From contig OZ025252.1 in the NCBI GenBank assembly GCA_964019135.1, positions 44,056,959 through 44,120,958 of the forward strand: a stretch of DNA of 64,000 nt, given 5' to 3'. The position numbers and the translations under genes were made by a program. Shown here one piece after another: positions 1-11,595 of the stretch. The notes beneath the pieces were generated by a model that did no database searches, was not told the DNA's origin, and was given only the letters and a program-made list of their open reading frames with translations. Every line of letters starts with the position of its first letter. Positions within the stretch are counted from its first letter, which is position 1. Source of the DNA: Arenicola marina (Eukaryota > Annelida > Polychaeta > Arenicolidae).

Positions 1-2302
1 AGCGGTAACCCCCGCGTGGATCCCGATGACACCACCCCACAGCGGTAACCCCCGCGTGGATCCCGATGGCACCACCCCCACAGCGGTAACCCCCGCGTGG
101 ATCCCGATGGCACCACCCCACAGCGGTAACCCCCGCGTGAATCCCGATGGTACCACCCCACAGCGGTAACCCCCGCGTGGATCCCGATGACACCACCCCA
201 CAGCGGTAACCCCCGCGTGGATCCCGATGACACCACCCCACAGCGGTAACCCCCGCGTGGATCCCGATGACACCACCCCACAGCGGTAACCCCCGCGTGG
301 ATCCCGATGACACCACCCCACAGCGGTAACCCCCGCGTGGATCCCGATGGCACCACCCCACAGCGGTAACCCCCGCGTGGATCCCGATGGCACCACCCCA
401 CAGCGGTAACCCCCGCGTGGATCCCGATGACACCACCCCACAGCGGTAACCCCCGCGTGGATCCCGATGACACCACCCCACAGCGGTAACCCCCGCGTGA
501 ATCCCGATGGCACCACCCCACAGCGGTAACCCCCGCGTGGATCCCGATGACACCACCCCACAGCGGTAACCCCCGCGTGGATCCCGATGACACCACCCCA
601 CAGCGGTAACCCCCGCGTGGATCCCGATGGCACCACCCCACAGCGGTAACCCCCGCGTGATCCCGATGACACCACCCCACAGCGGTAACCCCCGCGTGGA
701 TCCCGATGACACCACCCCTACAGCGGTAACCCCCGCGTGGATCCCGATGACACCACCCCACAGCGGTAACCCCCGCGTGGATCCCGATGACACCACCCCA
801 CAGCGGTAACCCCCGCGTGGATCCCGATGACACCACCCCACAGCGGTAACCCCCGCGTGAATCCCGATGGCACCACCCCACAGCGGTAACCCCCGCGTGG
901 ATCCCGATGACACCACCCCACAGNNNNNNNNNNNNNNNNNNNNNNNNNNNNNNNNNNNNNNNNNNNNNNNNNNNNNNNNNNNNNNNNNNNNNNNNNNNNN
1001 NNNNNNNNNNNNNNNNNNNNNNNNNNNNNNNNNNNNNNNNNNNNNNNNNNNNNNNNNNNNNNNNNNNNNNNNNNNNNNNNNNNNNNNNNNNNNNNNNNNN
1101 NNNNNNNNNNNNNNNNNNNNNNNATCCCGATGACAGCACACCACAGCGGTAACCCCCGCGTGAATCCCGATGGCACCACCCCACAGCGGTAACCCCCGCG
1201 TGGATCCCGATGGCAGCACACCACAGCGTAAACGCCCGCGTGGATCCCGATGGCACCACCCCACAGCGGTAACCCCCGCGTGGAACCCGATGGCACCACC
1301 CCACAGCGGTAACCCCCGCGTGGATCCCGATGACACCACCCCACAGCGGTAACCCCCGCGTGGATCCCGATGGCAGCACACCACAGCGGTAACCCCCGCG
1401 TGGATCCCGATGACACCACCCCACAGCGGTAACCCCCGCGTGGATCCCGATGACACCACCCCACAGCGGTAACCCCCGCGTGGATCCCGATGGCAGCACA
1501 CCACAGCGGTAACCCCCGCGTGGATCCCGATGGCAGCACACCACAGCGTAAACGCCCGCGTGGATCCCGATGGCACCACCCCACAGCGGTAACCCCCGCG
1601 TGGAACCCGATGGCACCACCCCACAGCGGTAACCCCCGCGTGGATCCCGATGACACCACCCCACAGCGGTAACCCCCGCGTGGATCCCGATGGCAGCACA
1701 CCACAGCGGTAACCCCCGCGTGAATCCCGATGGCACCACCCCACAGCGGTAACCCCTGCGTCGATCCCGATGGCACCATCCCACAGCGGTAGCCCCCGCG
1801 TGGATCCCGATGGCACCACCCCACAGCGGTAACCCCCGCGTGGATCCCGATGGCAACACCTCACAGCGGTAACCCCCGCGTGGATCCCGATGACACTACC
1901 CCACAGCGGTAACCCCCGCGTGCATCCCGATGGCACCATCCCACAGCGGTAGCCCCCGCGTGGATCCCGATGGCACCACCCCACAGCGGTAACCCCCGCG
2001 TGGATCCCGATGACACCACCCCACAGCGGTAACCCCTGCGTGGATCCCGATGGTACCACCCCACAGCGGTAACCCCCGCGTGGATCCCGATGACACTACC
2101 CCACAGCGGTAACCCCCGCGTGGATCCCGATGGCACCACCCTACAGCGGTAACCCCCGCGTGGATCCCGATGGCAGCACACCACAGCGGTAACCCCCGCG
2201 GGGATCCCGATGACACCACCCCACAGCGGTAACCCCCGCATGGATCCCGATGGAGCCACACCACAGTGGTAACCCCCGCGTCGATCCCGATGACACCACA
2301 CC
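1..2302. repeat. 40-bp minisatellite array (runs off the window start)
   Basis: About 57 head-to-tail units of 40 bp, each starting agcggtaacccccgcgtgg and followed by atcccgatgRcaccacccc. The array is already running at base 1, so its true left end is outside the window. It is interrupted by a 200-N gap. Variants (gatgacacc, gatggcacc, gatggcagcacacc) are shared between units, and a rare variant with cagcgtaaacgcccgcg recurs exactly 320 bp apart (8 units), which shows higher-order duplication. Open frames on both strands here are by-products of the repeat. Confidence 0.97.
924..1123. other. assembly gap (200 N)
   Basis: Exactly 200 N inside the 40-bp array. The round length suggests a placeholder, so the real array length is unknown. 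Confidence 0.99.
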
Positions 2303-2542
2303 TATTGATCGTTTGTGATCGTCAGTGGTTCTTCGTTCAATTATTCAGACCGTCAGCTTCCACCCCCCCCCCCCCCCCTCATTACCCCCACCCCAACGCC
2401 ACCACCTACCCACTCACCCCGTATCCGGAGTCTGCTTATGGGTATCCTGCAGTTCCGGGGGCCTCCGTCGCGAGCACCTAATCCGGGACACGTTTCATCC
2501 ATTCTTCGTTTTTCGTCCCTGGCGATTCATTAGCCCAGTTTA

Positions 2543-2672
2543 GCCTCGATAGCTCAGTGGTTTACAGCTGGGTTAGAGTAGGGGATGCATCGGGTACATG
2601 GCTCCACTCTCCCTTCCTTCTCCTATGGACGCGATAGGATCAGAACTGGTGAAAGCGTCCTGAATATACAGC
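2543..2672 (+). repeat. tRNA-derived SINE copy, internally deleted
   Basis: The left end reads gcctcgatagctcagtgg, which matches a tRNA 5' part with a pol III A box. The right part (acatggctccactctccc and about 40 bp beyond) matches the body of the longer copy at 50150-50421 on the other strand. The two copies share both ends, but this one lacks roughly 130 bp in the middle, including the B box. The family name is not known to me. Confidence 0.7.
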
Positions 2673-2812
2673 CTCATTTCACTTGTCGGTGTTCTTAAGT
2701 CTCCAAGCGAGACTAACAGCTAAACAGACCTACCTACAGCGAGCTCTCAATCAGAGCTCTCAAGCGCTAGGTGGGGTCGTGAGTCAAAGGCAGCGAGTTG
2801 TAGTACAACCTT

Positions 2813-4391
2813 CAAGACAACACTCTGGGTACCCGGTCTCACGCATCAAGGCATCACTCTGTGTACCCGGTCTCTCGCTTCAAGACAACACTCTGGGTAC
2901 CCGGTCTCTCGCTTCAAGACAACACTCTATGGTACCCGGTCTCACGCATCAAGACAACACTCTGGGTACCCGGTCTCTCGCTTCAAGACAACACTCTGGG
3001 TACCCGGTCTCACGCATCAAGACAACACTCTGGGTACCCGGTCTCTCGCTTCAAGACAACACTCTGGGTACCCGGTCTCTCGCTACAAGACAACACTCTG
3101 GGTACCCGGTCTGTCGCTTCAAGACAACACTCTAGGGTACCCGGTCTGTCGCTTCAAGACAACACGCTAGGGTACCCGGTCTCTCGCTTCAAGACAACAC
3201 TCTGGGTACCCGGTCTCTCGCTACAAGACAACACTCTGGGTACCCGGTCTGTCGCTTCAAGACAACACTCTAGGGTACCCGGTCTCTGGCTTCAAGACAA
3301 TACTCTATGGTACCCGGTCTCTCGCATCTAGACAACACTCTGGGTACCCGGTCTCACGCATCAAGACAACACTCTGGGTACCCGGTCTCTCGCTTCAAGA
3401 CAACACTCTGGGTACCCGGTCTCACGCTTCAAGACAACACTCTGGGTACCCGGTCTGTCGCTTCAAGACAACACTCTGGGTACCCGGTCTCACGCATCAA
3501 GACAACACTCTGGGTACCCGGTCTCTCGCATCTAGACAACACTCTGGGTACCCGGTCTCTCGCCTCAAGACAACACTCTGGGGTACCCGGTCTCTCGCTT
3601 CAAGACAACACTCTGGGTACCCGGTCTCTCACTTCAAGACAACACTCTGGGTACCCGGTCTCACGCATCAAGACAACACTCTGGGTACCCGGTCTCTCGC
3701 TTCAAGACAACACTCTGGGTACCCGGTCTCACGCATCAAGACAACACTCTGGGTACCCGGTCTCTCGCTTCAAGACAACACTCTGGGTACCCGGTCTCAC
3801 GCATCAAGACAACACTCTGGGGTACCCGGTCTCTCGCTTCAAGACAACACTCTGGGTACCCGGTCTCACGCATCAAGACAACACTCTGGGTACCCGGTCT
3901 CTCACTTCAAGACAACACTCTGGGTACCCGGTCTCACGCATCAAGACAACACTCTGGGTACCCGGTCTCTCGCTTCAAGACAACACTCTGGGTACCCGGT
4001 CTCACGCATCAAGACAACACTCTGGGTACCCGGTCTCTCGCTTCAAGACAACACTCTGGGTACCCGGTCTCTCGCTTCAAGACAACACTCTGGGGTACCC
4101 GGTCTCTCGCATCTAGACAACACTCTGGGTACCCGGTCTCTCGCTTCAAGACAAAACTCTGGGGTACCCGGTCTCTCGCTTCAAGACAACACTCTGGGTA
4201 CCCGGTCTCACGCATCAAGACAACACTCTGGGTACCCGGTCTCTCGCTTCAAGACAATACTCTATGGTACCCGGTCTCTCGCTTCAAGACAACACTCTGG
4301 GGTACCCGGTCTCTCGCTTCAAGACATCACACTGGGGTACCCGGTCTCTCGCATCAAGACAACACGCTGGGGTACCCGATCTCTCGGCATC
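2813..4391. repeat. 34-bp minisatellite array
   Basis: About 46 units of 34-35 bp: caagacaacactctgggtac followed by ccggtctctcgctt. Units alternate between two main variants (ctctcgcttc and ctcacgcatc), and some carry one extra g or at in the gggtaccc core. Each unit contains a ggtacc site. The last units decay into single-copy sequence near 4380-4400. The open frames across it come from the repeat. Confidence 0.97.
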
Positions 4392-4417
4392 AGCGCGGCT
4401 CATCACCACGAAGGTGT

Positions 4418-4935
4418 CACAGACCTCGTCAGTATCTGTATCATACATGACACCGGATGAAGACGACGTCGTGTCCAATCTACACAGTCATCCCTATGAA
4501 GGAACGGTATCAGATTACACCTGGATGGCGCAGGGTGTTTTATTTCGTGATTACCCTGTCCCCTTCGACCAGCACCGGGGCCGCGTGTTCATAATCTTAA
4601 CACAAGGCTACGCCAACCTTCATAATGACAAGCAGAAAACATGGAGAGTTTTCCCCGTGATAGACAGAAGATGCCCACTAAGGAAATATATTTTATGTGT
4701 CAACTGATGCGAAACACTTGGAGCATATCAATTTCGAAACCTTTCTGGAGCTAATGCAAGCCGAGGTAAAACATGAACTACGAAATTTAGCTGTATATAT
4801 TCTGAAAGCGAAAGAGCTACATTCCTTGTACATAATCAGCGTTGCCAGCACTAACTGATTGATTGCATGTATGTTTTCTTTTCTACTTTAGGCATGTAGG
4901 CCTCATATACAAATAAACAATTATTACATTATTAG
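4418..4935 (+). pseudogene. degraded repeated coding element, copy A (unrecognised)
   Basis: After the array an open frame continues to 4707, reading SYMTPDEDDVVSNLHSHPY and on to a stop. Immediately downstream, in another frame, bases 4707-4753 can encode DAKHLEHINFETFLELMQ. This block and the segment near 4887-4930 (gtaggcctc, then an aataaa signal in acaaataaacaattat) are both matched on the opposite strand at about 7345-7500. I read this as one copy of a dispersed coding element or retrocopy whose frame is no longer continuous. INFETFLEL resembles the exit helix of an EF-hand, but no calcium loop is visible. The family is not identified. Confidence 0.4.
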
Positions 4936-6828
4936 ATTACTATCTTAAGCATATGTAAGGATTATGTGTGTTGTTGTAGGCACAATGAGCATTATCTGTT
5001 ACCGCCCCATAAAACTCTATTAACAGCCTGGCTTAAACCACCTTTAATTAACTTGATCTGATTCTCACACATACATATTTATGTCCTGCGCTACGAAAAG
5101 GTGATATAGCTGGCTCGCCCGCAGCTCGTTCCCTGTATCATAATGAAATAACATAAGACATAGGTAGTTGGATAGGGCAACTTTATTGCCGATCATATAT
5201 AAATTGACGATCATTATCAGTGGCGGAGAAAAACGCATCGCTACTGATAATTATGTGGCGGAAAAAAACACGTCACCAATGGGAAACAATGCGGCGGGAA
5301 ACCGCATCGCCAGTGACAATATGTGGCGAAAAAATACATGCCCAGAAATTTGATGTGGCGGAAATGATCTCGCCTTTAATAAATGTATGGCTAAGCATCG
5401 CCAATAATAAATTATGTGGCGGTAAAAATATCGCCAGTGAAAGTAAGTTTAATATGCATCTGTGGCAAGCAAGCAAAACTTCTTGTATGGTTATTTATAT
5501 GTATAAATGTATATATATATATACCATATTAATCATACTACTATTGATCTTGAAGAAAAACGCTATGAATATATTAAACAGGGAAGGTGAGGGGACATAA
5601 GCCGCATATAAACGTTGAAATACGTATTATTATATCGTTTTATGATCTACTGAAAATACTGAGAGATATTCAACTTAGTTAGTCACTACGTCTGCTCACA
5701 TTTCAGCAATATATATATGTTTATAATTTACTTTAATAACCGTCTTATAATTAGTCTCATTCTTTGTTGTCACGTATTGATATCAAGTGAAGGCGGTGTG
5801 GAGGAGGTTTGCGTTCGCGGTAGAAAACCAAGTGATCGCCTGTGTTAGCTGCCGCCCGCGTATCCAGCGGGCGATCCCATTATGATAAACAATTCTTGCT
5901 GTCAGGGGTGTTCCACTTGGACGAGTCCATTTTTGTCGCCAGCAGGCAGGGGTGATATCAATGCGTCATCTTAAGGTAGTACTTCAATAATTCTCTGCGT
6001 AGCCATAAAGTAAATTCTGATTAATCAGAATTATTATTTATGCGTTTACAAGTTGTATGCATAGCTTTAGGTATACACCGCAAACAGCGCTACGGGGGGG
6101 GGGGGGGGGGGACAAGGGGGGGGGGGCAAGGGGAGGGGGTCGTGTTCCCAGATCACGAAAAATAAATTGTGTTATTCCCACGTCACGATGAATTAAAAGC
6201 AGAACTCTCCGCATGCAATGGAAGGGCGGATACACGATACTAAATTGACGATTCCCCGATTCACGGTTATTTAATATTAAAATCCCCAGTTCACGATTAA
6301 TGAAAATCCTTGATCACGGCGGTCGGCTAATACCCCTTTTCCAGTCCATGAAACATTATTTTCCTCATACCCAGTTCACGGTGAAGTTAAAAGCCCAATC
6401 CTGAGGAAGCAAATACCCCTTGTCCCCCCCCCCCCGCTACACCCAACTCCAACCCACAAACCTCCCCCCTACCTCCCCCACCCCTACCTCTCTCCTTAGA
6501 GAATATCAGTCATTTCTGCTAATTCCGCAGCTGGCGCCTGTCCACCCCGTGAGGAGCGCGAGAGTGTGCGGGTGAGAGAGAGGTGGGTGTGGGGGGGGGG
6601 GGGGAGGGATCACACCTCCGCCCCCGCCCATCCTCCGGGCGATAATGCACTGTAAATGATGGATATGATGCTGTGGGGCGTGTGCGTGGACAACTAAGCA
6701 CGTGATACAACTGGGGTGGGCGAGGCCGGGGGGTGGGGGGGGGGGAGGAGGAGAAGATGGGTTTCAGGGGGTGAAAGGAGTGGGTAATCAATTTAAATTC
6801 CCCGCCCTCGGCTGCCACGTGGTAGACC
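4936..6828. other. single-copy AT-rich stretch with hairpin-forming repeats
   Basis: No gene seen. 5215-5450 holds several degenerate copies of a tgtggcggaaaaa / atcgcca pattern, each able to form a short hairpin. 6013-6032 is a perfect 20-bp palindrome. 6091-6126 has two long G runs, with others at about 6591-6604 and 6735-6745. From 6150 to 6400 short motifs of the type cacgattaatgaaaatc and cagttcacggt recur loosely. Confidence 0.6.
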
Positions 6829-6963
6829 AGACCAGATCCCGACAGACCAGATCCCGAGAGACCAGATCCCCACAGACCAGATCCCGAGAGACCAGATCCC
6901 CACAGACCAGATCCCGAGAGACTAGATCCCCACATACCAGATCCCCACAGACCAGATCCCGAC
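6829..6963. repeat. 15-bp minisatellite
   Basis: About 9 units of 15 bp alternating agaccagatcccgag and agaccagatccccac. Confidence 0.9.
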
Positions 6964-7344
6964 CGCTCGTTCATTGCTAATGGAGTGCCCTGGGGCCACC
7001 GCGATGCTCCAGAGAGCGAACTATCCAGGCGCACTGATCCTGAACGCCGGACGTTGCTGTACCCTTCTGGCATGCTGTGTCGGGATGTCTGGCGACCGGC
7101 GCCGACTTCCGGTTGGAGTCCGGAAGGGCTGATGGTCGCCGACGGGTGTGTCGGATCCGAGTGATCGGGATACTCGGTCGACCGGACAGGTATGTAGGAC
7201 TGGAAAGGTCACCGGGATCATTAGGGGTCACTGGGGCCGTTAGAGGTAAAATAAAAGGATACTAAGGCACTGACCACTGAGGTCACACTCAGATTATATG
7301 AGGTCACTGAGACATTAGAATTATATGAGGCCAATCAATGGGAG
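6964..7344. other. no gene seen
   Basis: Mixed single-copy sequence. 7200-7320 repeats loose motifs of the ggtcactgRg type. No open frame here resembles a known protein. Confidence 0.5.
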
Positions 7345-7625
7345 GTATTTTTGTAAGTAAATAATTTATTTGTAATTGAGGCCTACAGGCCTTAGGTACA
7401 AAACAAAACGTACATACGACCAGTCAGTCCGTACCCGGTTTTCAAAAGCTCAAGAAAGGTTTCGAAATTGATATGCTCCAAGTATTTCGCATCTATATAT
7501 TTTTCTCTTAACTCATTGTACTTTACAAATTGGTCTTCGTCCTCTGACACTTCATGCCCCTTATCATTACAGAAGGCCATTGTAACTATAGCTTCATTTA
7601 GGGATCTCTGCACTCAGTATTTTAA
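7345..7625 (-). pseudogene. repeated coding element, copy B (unrecognised, EF-hand-like tail)
   Basis: On the minus strand a frame of about 70 codons ends at 7392. It includes NDKGHEVSEDEDQFVKYNEL, then DAKYLEHINFETFLELL, then a stop. The DAKYLEHINFETFLEL block is almost identical in DNA (about 46 bp, two or three differences) to copy A at 4707. The downstream sequence also matches copy A: a gtaggcctc block followed by an aaataaa signal. Upstream at about 7604 a tgcag could be a splice acceptor. It may be the last exon of a duplicated host gene or the 3' end of a transposon reading frame. It looks more intact than copy A. No family is assigned. Confidence 0.4.
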
Positions 7626-7664
7626 ACCGCTTTTCTGCAGAATGGAGCTAAACCAGGCCACCAG

Positions 7665-7765
7665 ATTAGGGGGCCGAGACCCGGATTCGAACCCGGGACC
7701 TATTAGTATTAATCTGTGGTCTAGTGCGCCAACTACTACCCACCAGCGAGGCCCCCCGCTATGCT
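7665..7765 (-). repeat. tRNA-like sequence / SINE head
   Basis: On the minus strand there is a B-box-like gggttcgaatccggg, a tggcgcactagacc D-arm region, and pairing ends ggggcc / ggccccc about 85 nt apart. One position of the T stem is mismatched and the variable region is unusual, so a tRNA pseudogene or SINE head is more likely than a working tRNA. It sits just upstream, in the same orientation, of coding-element copy B. A tctgc microsatellite adjoins at 7760-7785. Confidence 0.5.
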
Positions 7766-7785
7766 CTGCTCTGCTCTGCTCTGCA

Positions 7786-8313
7786 CAAATTACTAATTTT
7801 CCTTTCTGTTCTTACGTTATACATTCCTATTTAGCGTAAAACACGTGGCGTGTACAGCTTGTAGCCGACTTCGTCTATACTTAGGCCTCAGCAGATATAT
7901 TCGCTGGCGTTGGACGCTCTGGATACGAGACTGCCCCCCCCCCCCGACCCCTTCCCTGCCCCCAATCTGGCATCGCTGTTTCAGACCGGCGGGCGGCAGG
8001 GAAGTGAGGCGGACCGACCAATGACTGACTGAGGAAGGCACTTTGAAGTGCACGTTGCCGTCGACACGAGTAAGTAAACGTTTCTGTCTCGCCCGTAAAT
8101 AGACGGCAGGTGGGCCGCGCCAGGTAGGGAGGAGGGGAGGGGCGGATGGGGGAGGGGCGTGTTGTGGCACACCGGTGGTGGGGGGGGTGCATGCATGCAT
8201 GGAACATGTGTTCCGGAATTGTGTTTCGTGGGTGGCTGATGACCGTGAGACGGGTGAGGGGTGGGGGGGGGGGGAGGAGATGTCAGTAGAAAACAGATGC
8301 GTTCAAAGGGTGG
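7786..8313. other. no gene seen
   Basis: Single-copy sequence with a C run near 7924, a gcatgcatgcatgg motif near 8190 and a G run near 8263. The proline-rich minus-strand frames reflect composition only. Confidence 0.5.
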
Positions 8314-8964
8314 TGAGAGACAGAAAGGAGGGCTAATAAAGGTAGACAGAAAGGGGGGCTAGTCAAGGTAGACAGAAAGGGGGGCTAGTAAAGGTAGACA
8401 AAAAGGGGGGCTAGTAAAGGTAGACAGAAGGGGGCCTAGTAATGGTAGACAGAAAGGGGGGCTAGTAAAGGTAGACAGAAAAGGGGGCTAGTAAAGGTAG
8501 ACAGAAAGGGGGGCTAATAAAGGTAGACAGAAAGGGGGGCTAGTCAAGGTAGACAAAAGGGAGGGCTAGTAAAGGTAGACAAAAAGGGGGGCTAGTAAAG
8601 GTAGACAGAAAGGGGGGCTAGTAAAGGTAGACAGAAAGGGGGGCTAGTCAAGGTAGACAAAAGGGAGGGCTAGTAAAGGTAGACAAAAAGGGGGGCTAGT
8701 AAAGGTAGACAGAAAGGAGGGCTAATAAAGGTAGACAAAAAGGGGGGCTAGTAAAGGTAGACAGAAAGGGGGCTAATAAAGGTAGACAGAAAGGGGGGCT
8801 AGTAAAGGTAGACAGAAAGGGGGGCTAATAATAGTAGACAGAAATGGGGGCTAATAAAGGTAGACAGAAAGGGGGGCTAGTCAAGGTAGACAGAAATGGG
8901 GGCTAATAAAGGTAGACAGAAAGGGGGGCTAGTAAAGGTAGACAGAAAGGGGGGCTAGTAAAGA
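8314..8964. repeat. 26-bp minisatellite array
   Basis: About 25 units of aggtagacagaaaggggggc followed by tagtaa, with taataa and tagtcaa variants and a G stretch of 4-6. It has one strand bias: the plus strand is purine-rich throughout. Confidence 0.95.
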
Positions 8965-8986
8965 TGGAGAGTTTAACGACTTTGTG

Positions 8987-9034
8987 GTGCGTGTGTTTGG
9001 TGGTGCGTGTGTTTGGTGGTGCGTGTGTTTGGCG
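8987..9034. repeat. 16-bp repeat, three copies
   Basis: Three tandem copies of tggtgcgtgtgtttgg. Confidence 0.9.
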
Positions 9035-9461
9035 GGGAGGAGGTTAGAGGGGAGGAGATGGTAAAGCAAGGAACAATCATCGAGTTGATGTTGTGGCAGT
9101 GATTGCCATCTTGTACACAGGTCATAACAATATGTAGGCCTACAATACATATACCAGAAACATATTCCTGGAGATATGATACATCATTGGCCTTGGCCAA
9201 ATGATAGACATTGAAACCTTCATATATACGTTACAATTGACAGGGTGGGTGGCTGGGGGGCGTATTATAATACACTGACTGAGATTGATCCTGACGCCTG
9301 ATCCACAGGATCCGGTATCCCTGAGTCCGAGGAATCCCTCAACGCCCACTGACCCCGTCGCCATATGACCCCTCTCACCCTCCAACCCTCACCAGCCATC
9401 CTTCAAAGTCGGGTGCCGGAGTAGCCCATCGATCCCCCACCCCTCTCCGCCCCCCCCCCCT
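9035..9461. other. no gene seen
   Basis: Single-copy sequence containing the palindromic taggccta motif near 9136. No coding signal is visible. Confidence 0.5.
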
Positions 9462-11595
9462 GTCCGGTCCAGCCCCCCCCCATCCGCTTCACATAATGTG
9501 AATGGTTTAATGCACCAACACACGTGTGGGGATTGATGTTGCTGCACGGACCAGCGGCCCCACAGTGTGACCCCTCCCCACCCTCGCCAGGTCAGGCCAC
9601 GCCCCGCCACGCCACGCCACGCCACGCCACGCCACGCCACGCCACGCCACGCCACGCCACACCACGCCACGCCACGCCACCACGCCACGCCACGTCACGC
9701 CACGCACGCCACGCCACGCCACGCACGTCACGCCACGCCACGCCACGCCACGCCACGCCACGTCACGTCACGCCACGCACGCCACGCCACGCCACGCACG
9801 CCACGCCACGCCTCGCCACGCCACGCCACGCCACGCCACGTCACGCCACGCACGCCACGCCACGCCACGCCACGCCACGCCACGCCACCACGCCACGCCA
9901 CGCCACGCCACGCCACGCCACCACGCCACGCCACGCCACGCCACGCCACGCCACCACGCCACGCCACGCCACGCCACGCCACGCCACGCCACGCCACGCC
10001 ACGCCACCACGCCACGCCACGCCACGCCACGCCGCCACGCCACGCCACGCCACGCCACGCACGCACGCCACGCCACGCCACGCCACGCCACGCCACGCCA
10101 CGCCACGCCACGCCACGCCACGCCACGCCACGCCACGCCACGCCACGCCACGCCACGCCACGCCACGCAGCCACGCCACGCCACGCCACGCCACGCACGC
10201 CACACGCCACGCCACGCCACGCCACGCCACGCCACGCCACGCCACGCACGCCACGCACGCCACGCCACGCCACGCCACGCCACGCCACGCCACGCCACGC
10301 ACGCCACGCACGCCACGCCACGCCACGCCACCACGCACGCCACGCACGCCACGCCACGCACCACGCCACGCCACGCCACGCCACGCCACGCCACGCCACG
10401 CACGCCACGCCCACGCCACGCACGCCACGCCACGCCACGCCACGCACGCCACGCCACGCCACCACGCCACGCACGCCACGCCACGCCAGCCCGCACGCAC
10501 GCCACGCCACGCCACGCCACGCCACGCCACGCCACGCCACGCCACCACGCCACGCCACGCACGCCACGCCACGCCACGCCACGCCACCACGCCACCCATG
10601 CACGCCACGCCACGCCACGCCACGCCACGCCACGCCACGCCACGCCACGCCACGCCACGCCACGCCACGCCACGCCACGCCACCACGCCACGCCACGCCA
10701 TGCCACGCCACGCCCCTCTCCGCCGTACCCTTCCGGTCCGGTCCAGCCGCCCCATCCGCTTCACATAATGTGAATGGTTTAATGCACCAACACACGTGTG
10801 GGGATTGATGTAGCTGCACGGACCAGCGGCCTCACAGTCTGACCCCTCCCCACCCTCGCCTCGTCACGCCACGCCACGCCACGCCACGCCACGCCACGCC
10901 ACGCCACGCCACGCCACCACGCCACGCCACGCCACGCCACGCCACCACGCCACGCCACGCCACGCCACGCCACGCCACGCCACGCCACGCCACCACGCCA
11001 CGCCACGCCACGCCACGCCACGCCACGCCACGCCACGCCACCACGCCACGCCACGCCACGCCACGCCAGCCACGCCACGCCACGCCACGCCACGCCACGC
11101 CACGCCACGCCACGCCACGCCACGCCACCAGCCCGCCACGCCACGCCACGCCACCACGCCACGCCACGCCACGCCACGCCACGCCACGCCACGCCACGCC
11201 ACCACGCCACGCCACGCCACGCCCACGCCACGCCACGCCACGCCACGCCACCACGCCACGCCACGCCACGCCACGCCTCGCCACGCCACGCCACGCCACG
11301 CCACGCCACGCCACGCCACGCCACGCCACGCCACCACGCCACGCCACGCACGCCACGCCACGCCACGCACCCACGCCACGCCACGCCACGCCACGCCACG
11401 CCACGCCACGCCACGCACGCCACGCCACGCCACGCCACGCCACCACGCCACGCCACGCCACGCCATGCCACGCCACGCCCCTCTCCGCCGTACCCTTCCG
11501 GTCCGGTCCAGCCGCCCCATCCGCTTCACATAATGTGAATGGTTTAATGCACCAACACACGTGTGGGGATTGATGTAGCTGCACGGATCAGCGGG
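9462..11595. repeat. CCACG pentanucleotide satellite with three unique spacers
   Basis: Two long arrays of the pentamer ccacg (9597-10714 and 10864-11479) are broken by occasional phase slips of 1-4 bp. They are bounded by three copies of a roughly 130-bp single-copy spacer at about 9462-9596, 10715-10863 and 11480-11595. Each spacer contains cacataatgtgaatggttt and caacacacgtgtgggg. The structure is spacer-array-spacer-array-spacer, so a compound unit has been duplicated. The pentamer places a CpG every 5 bp. Frames reading HATPR or AWRGV repeats are artefacts. Confidence 0.95.

Noticed and set aside
7665-7765. A functional tRNA gene
   Set aside because: There is a T-stem mismatch and an unusual variable region, and I could not place a confident anticodon. 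A SINE head or tRNA pseudogene fits better.
9524-11584. HATPR and AWRGV repeat proteins
   Set aside because: A 5-bp unit is read in several frames on both strands. Phase slips are frequent and nothing selects one frame.
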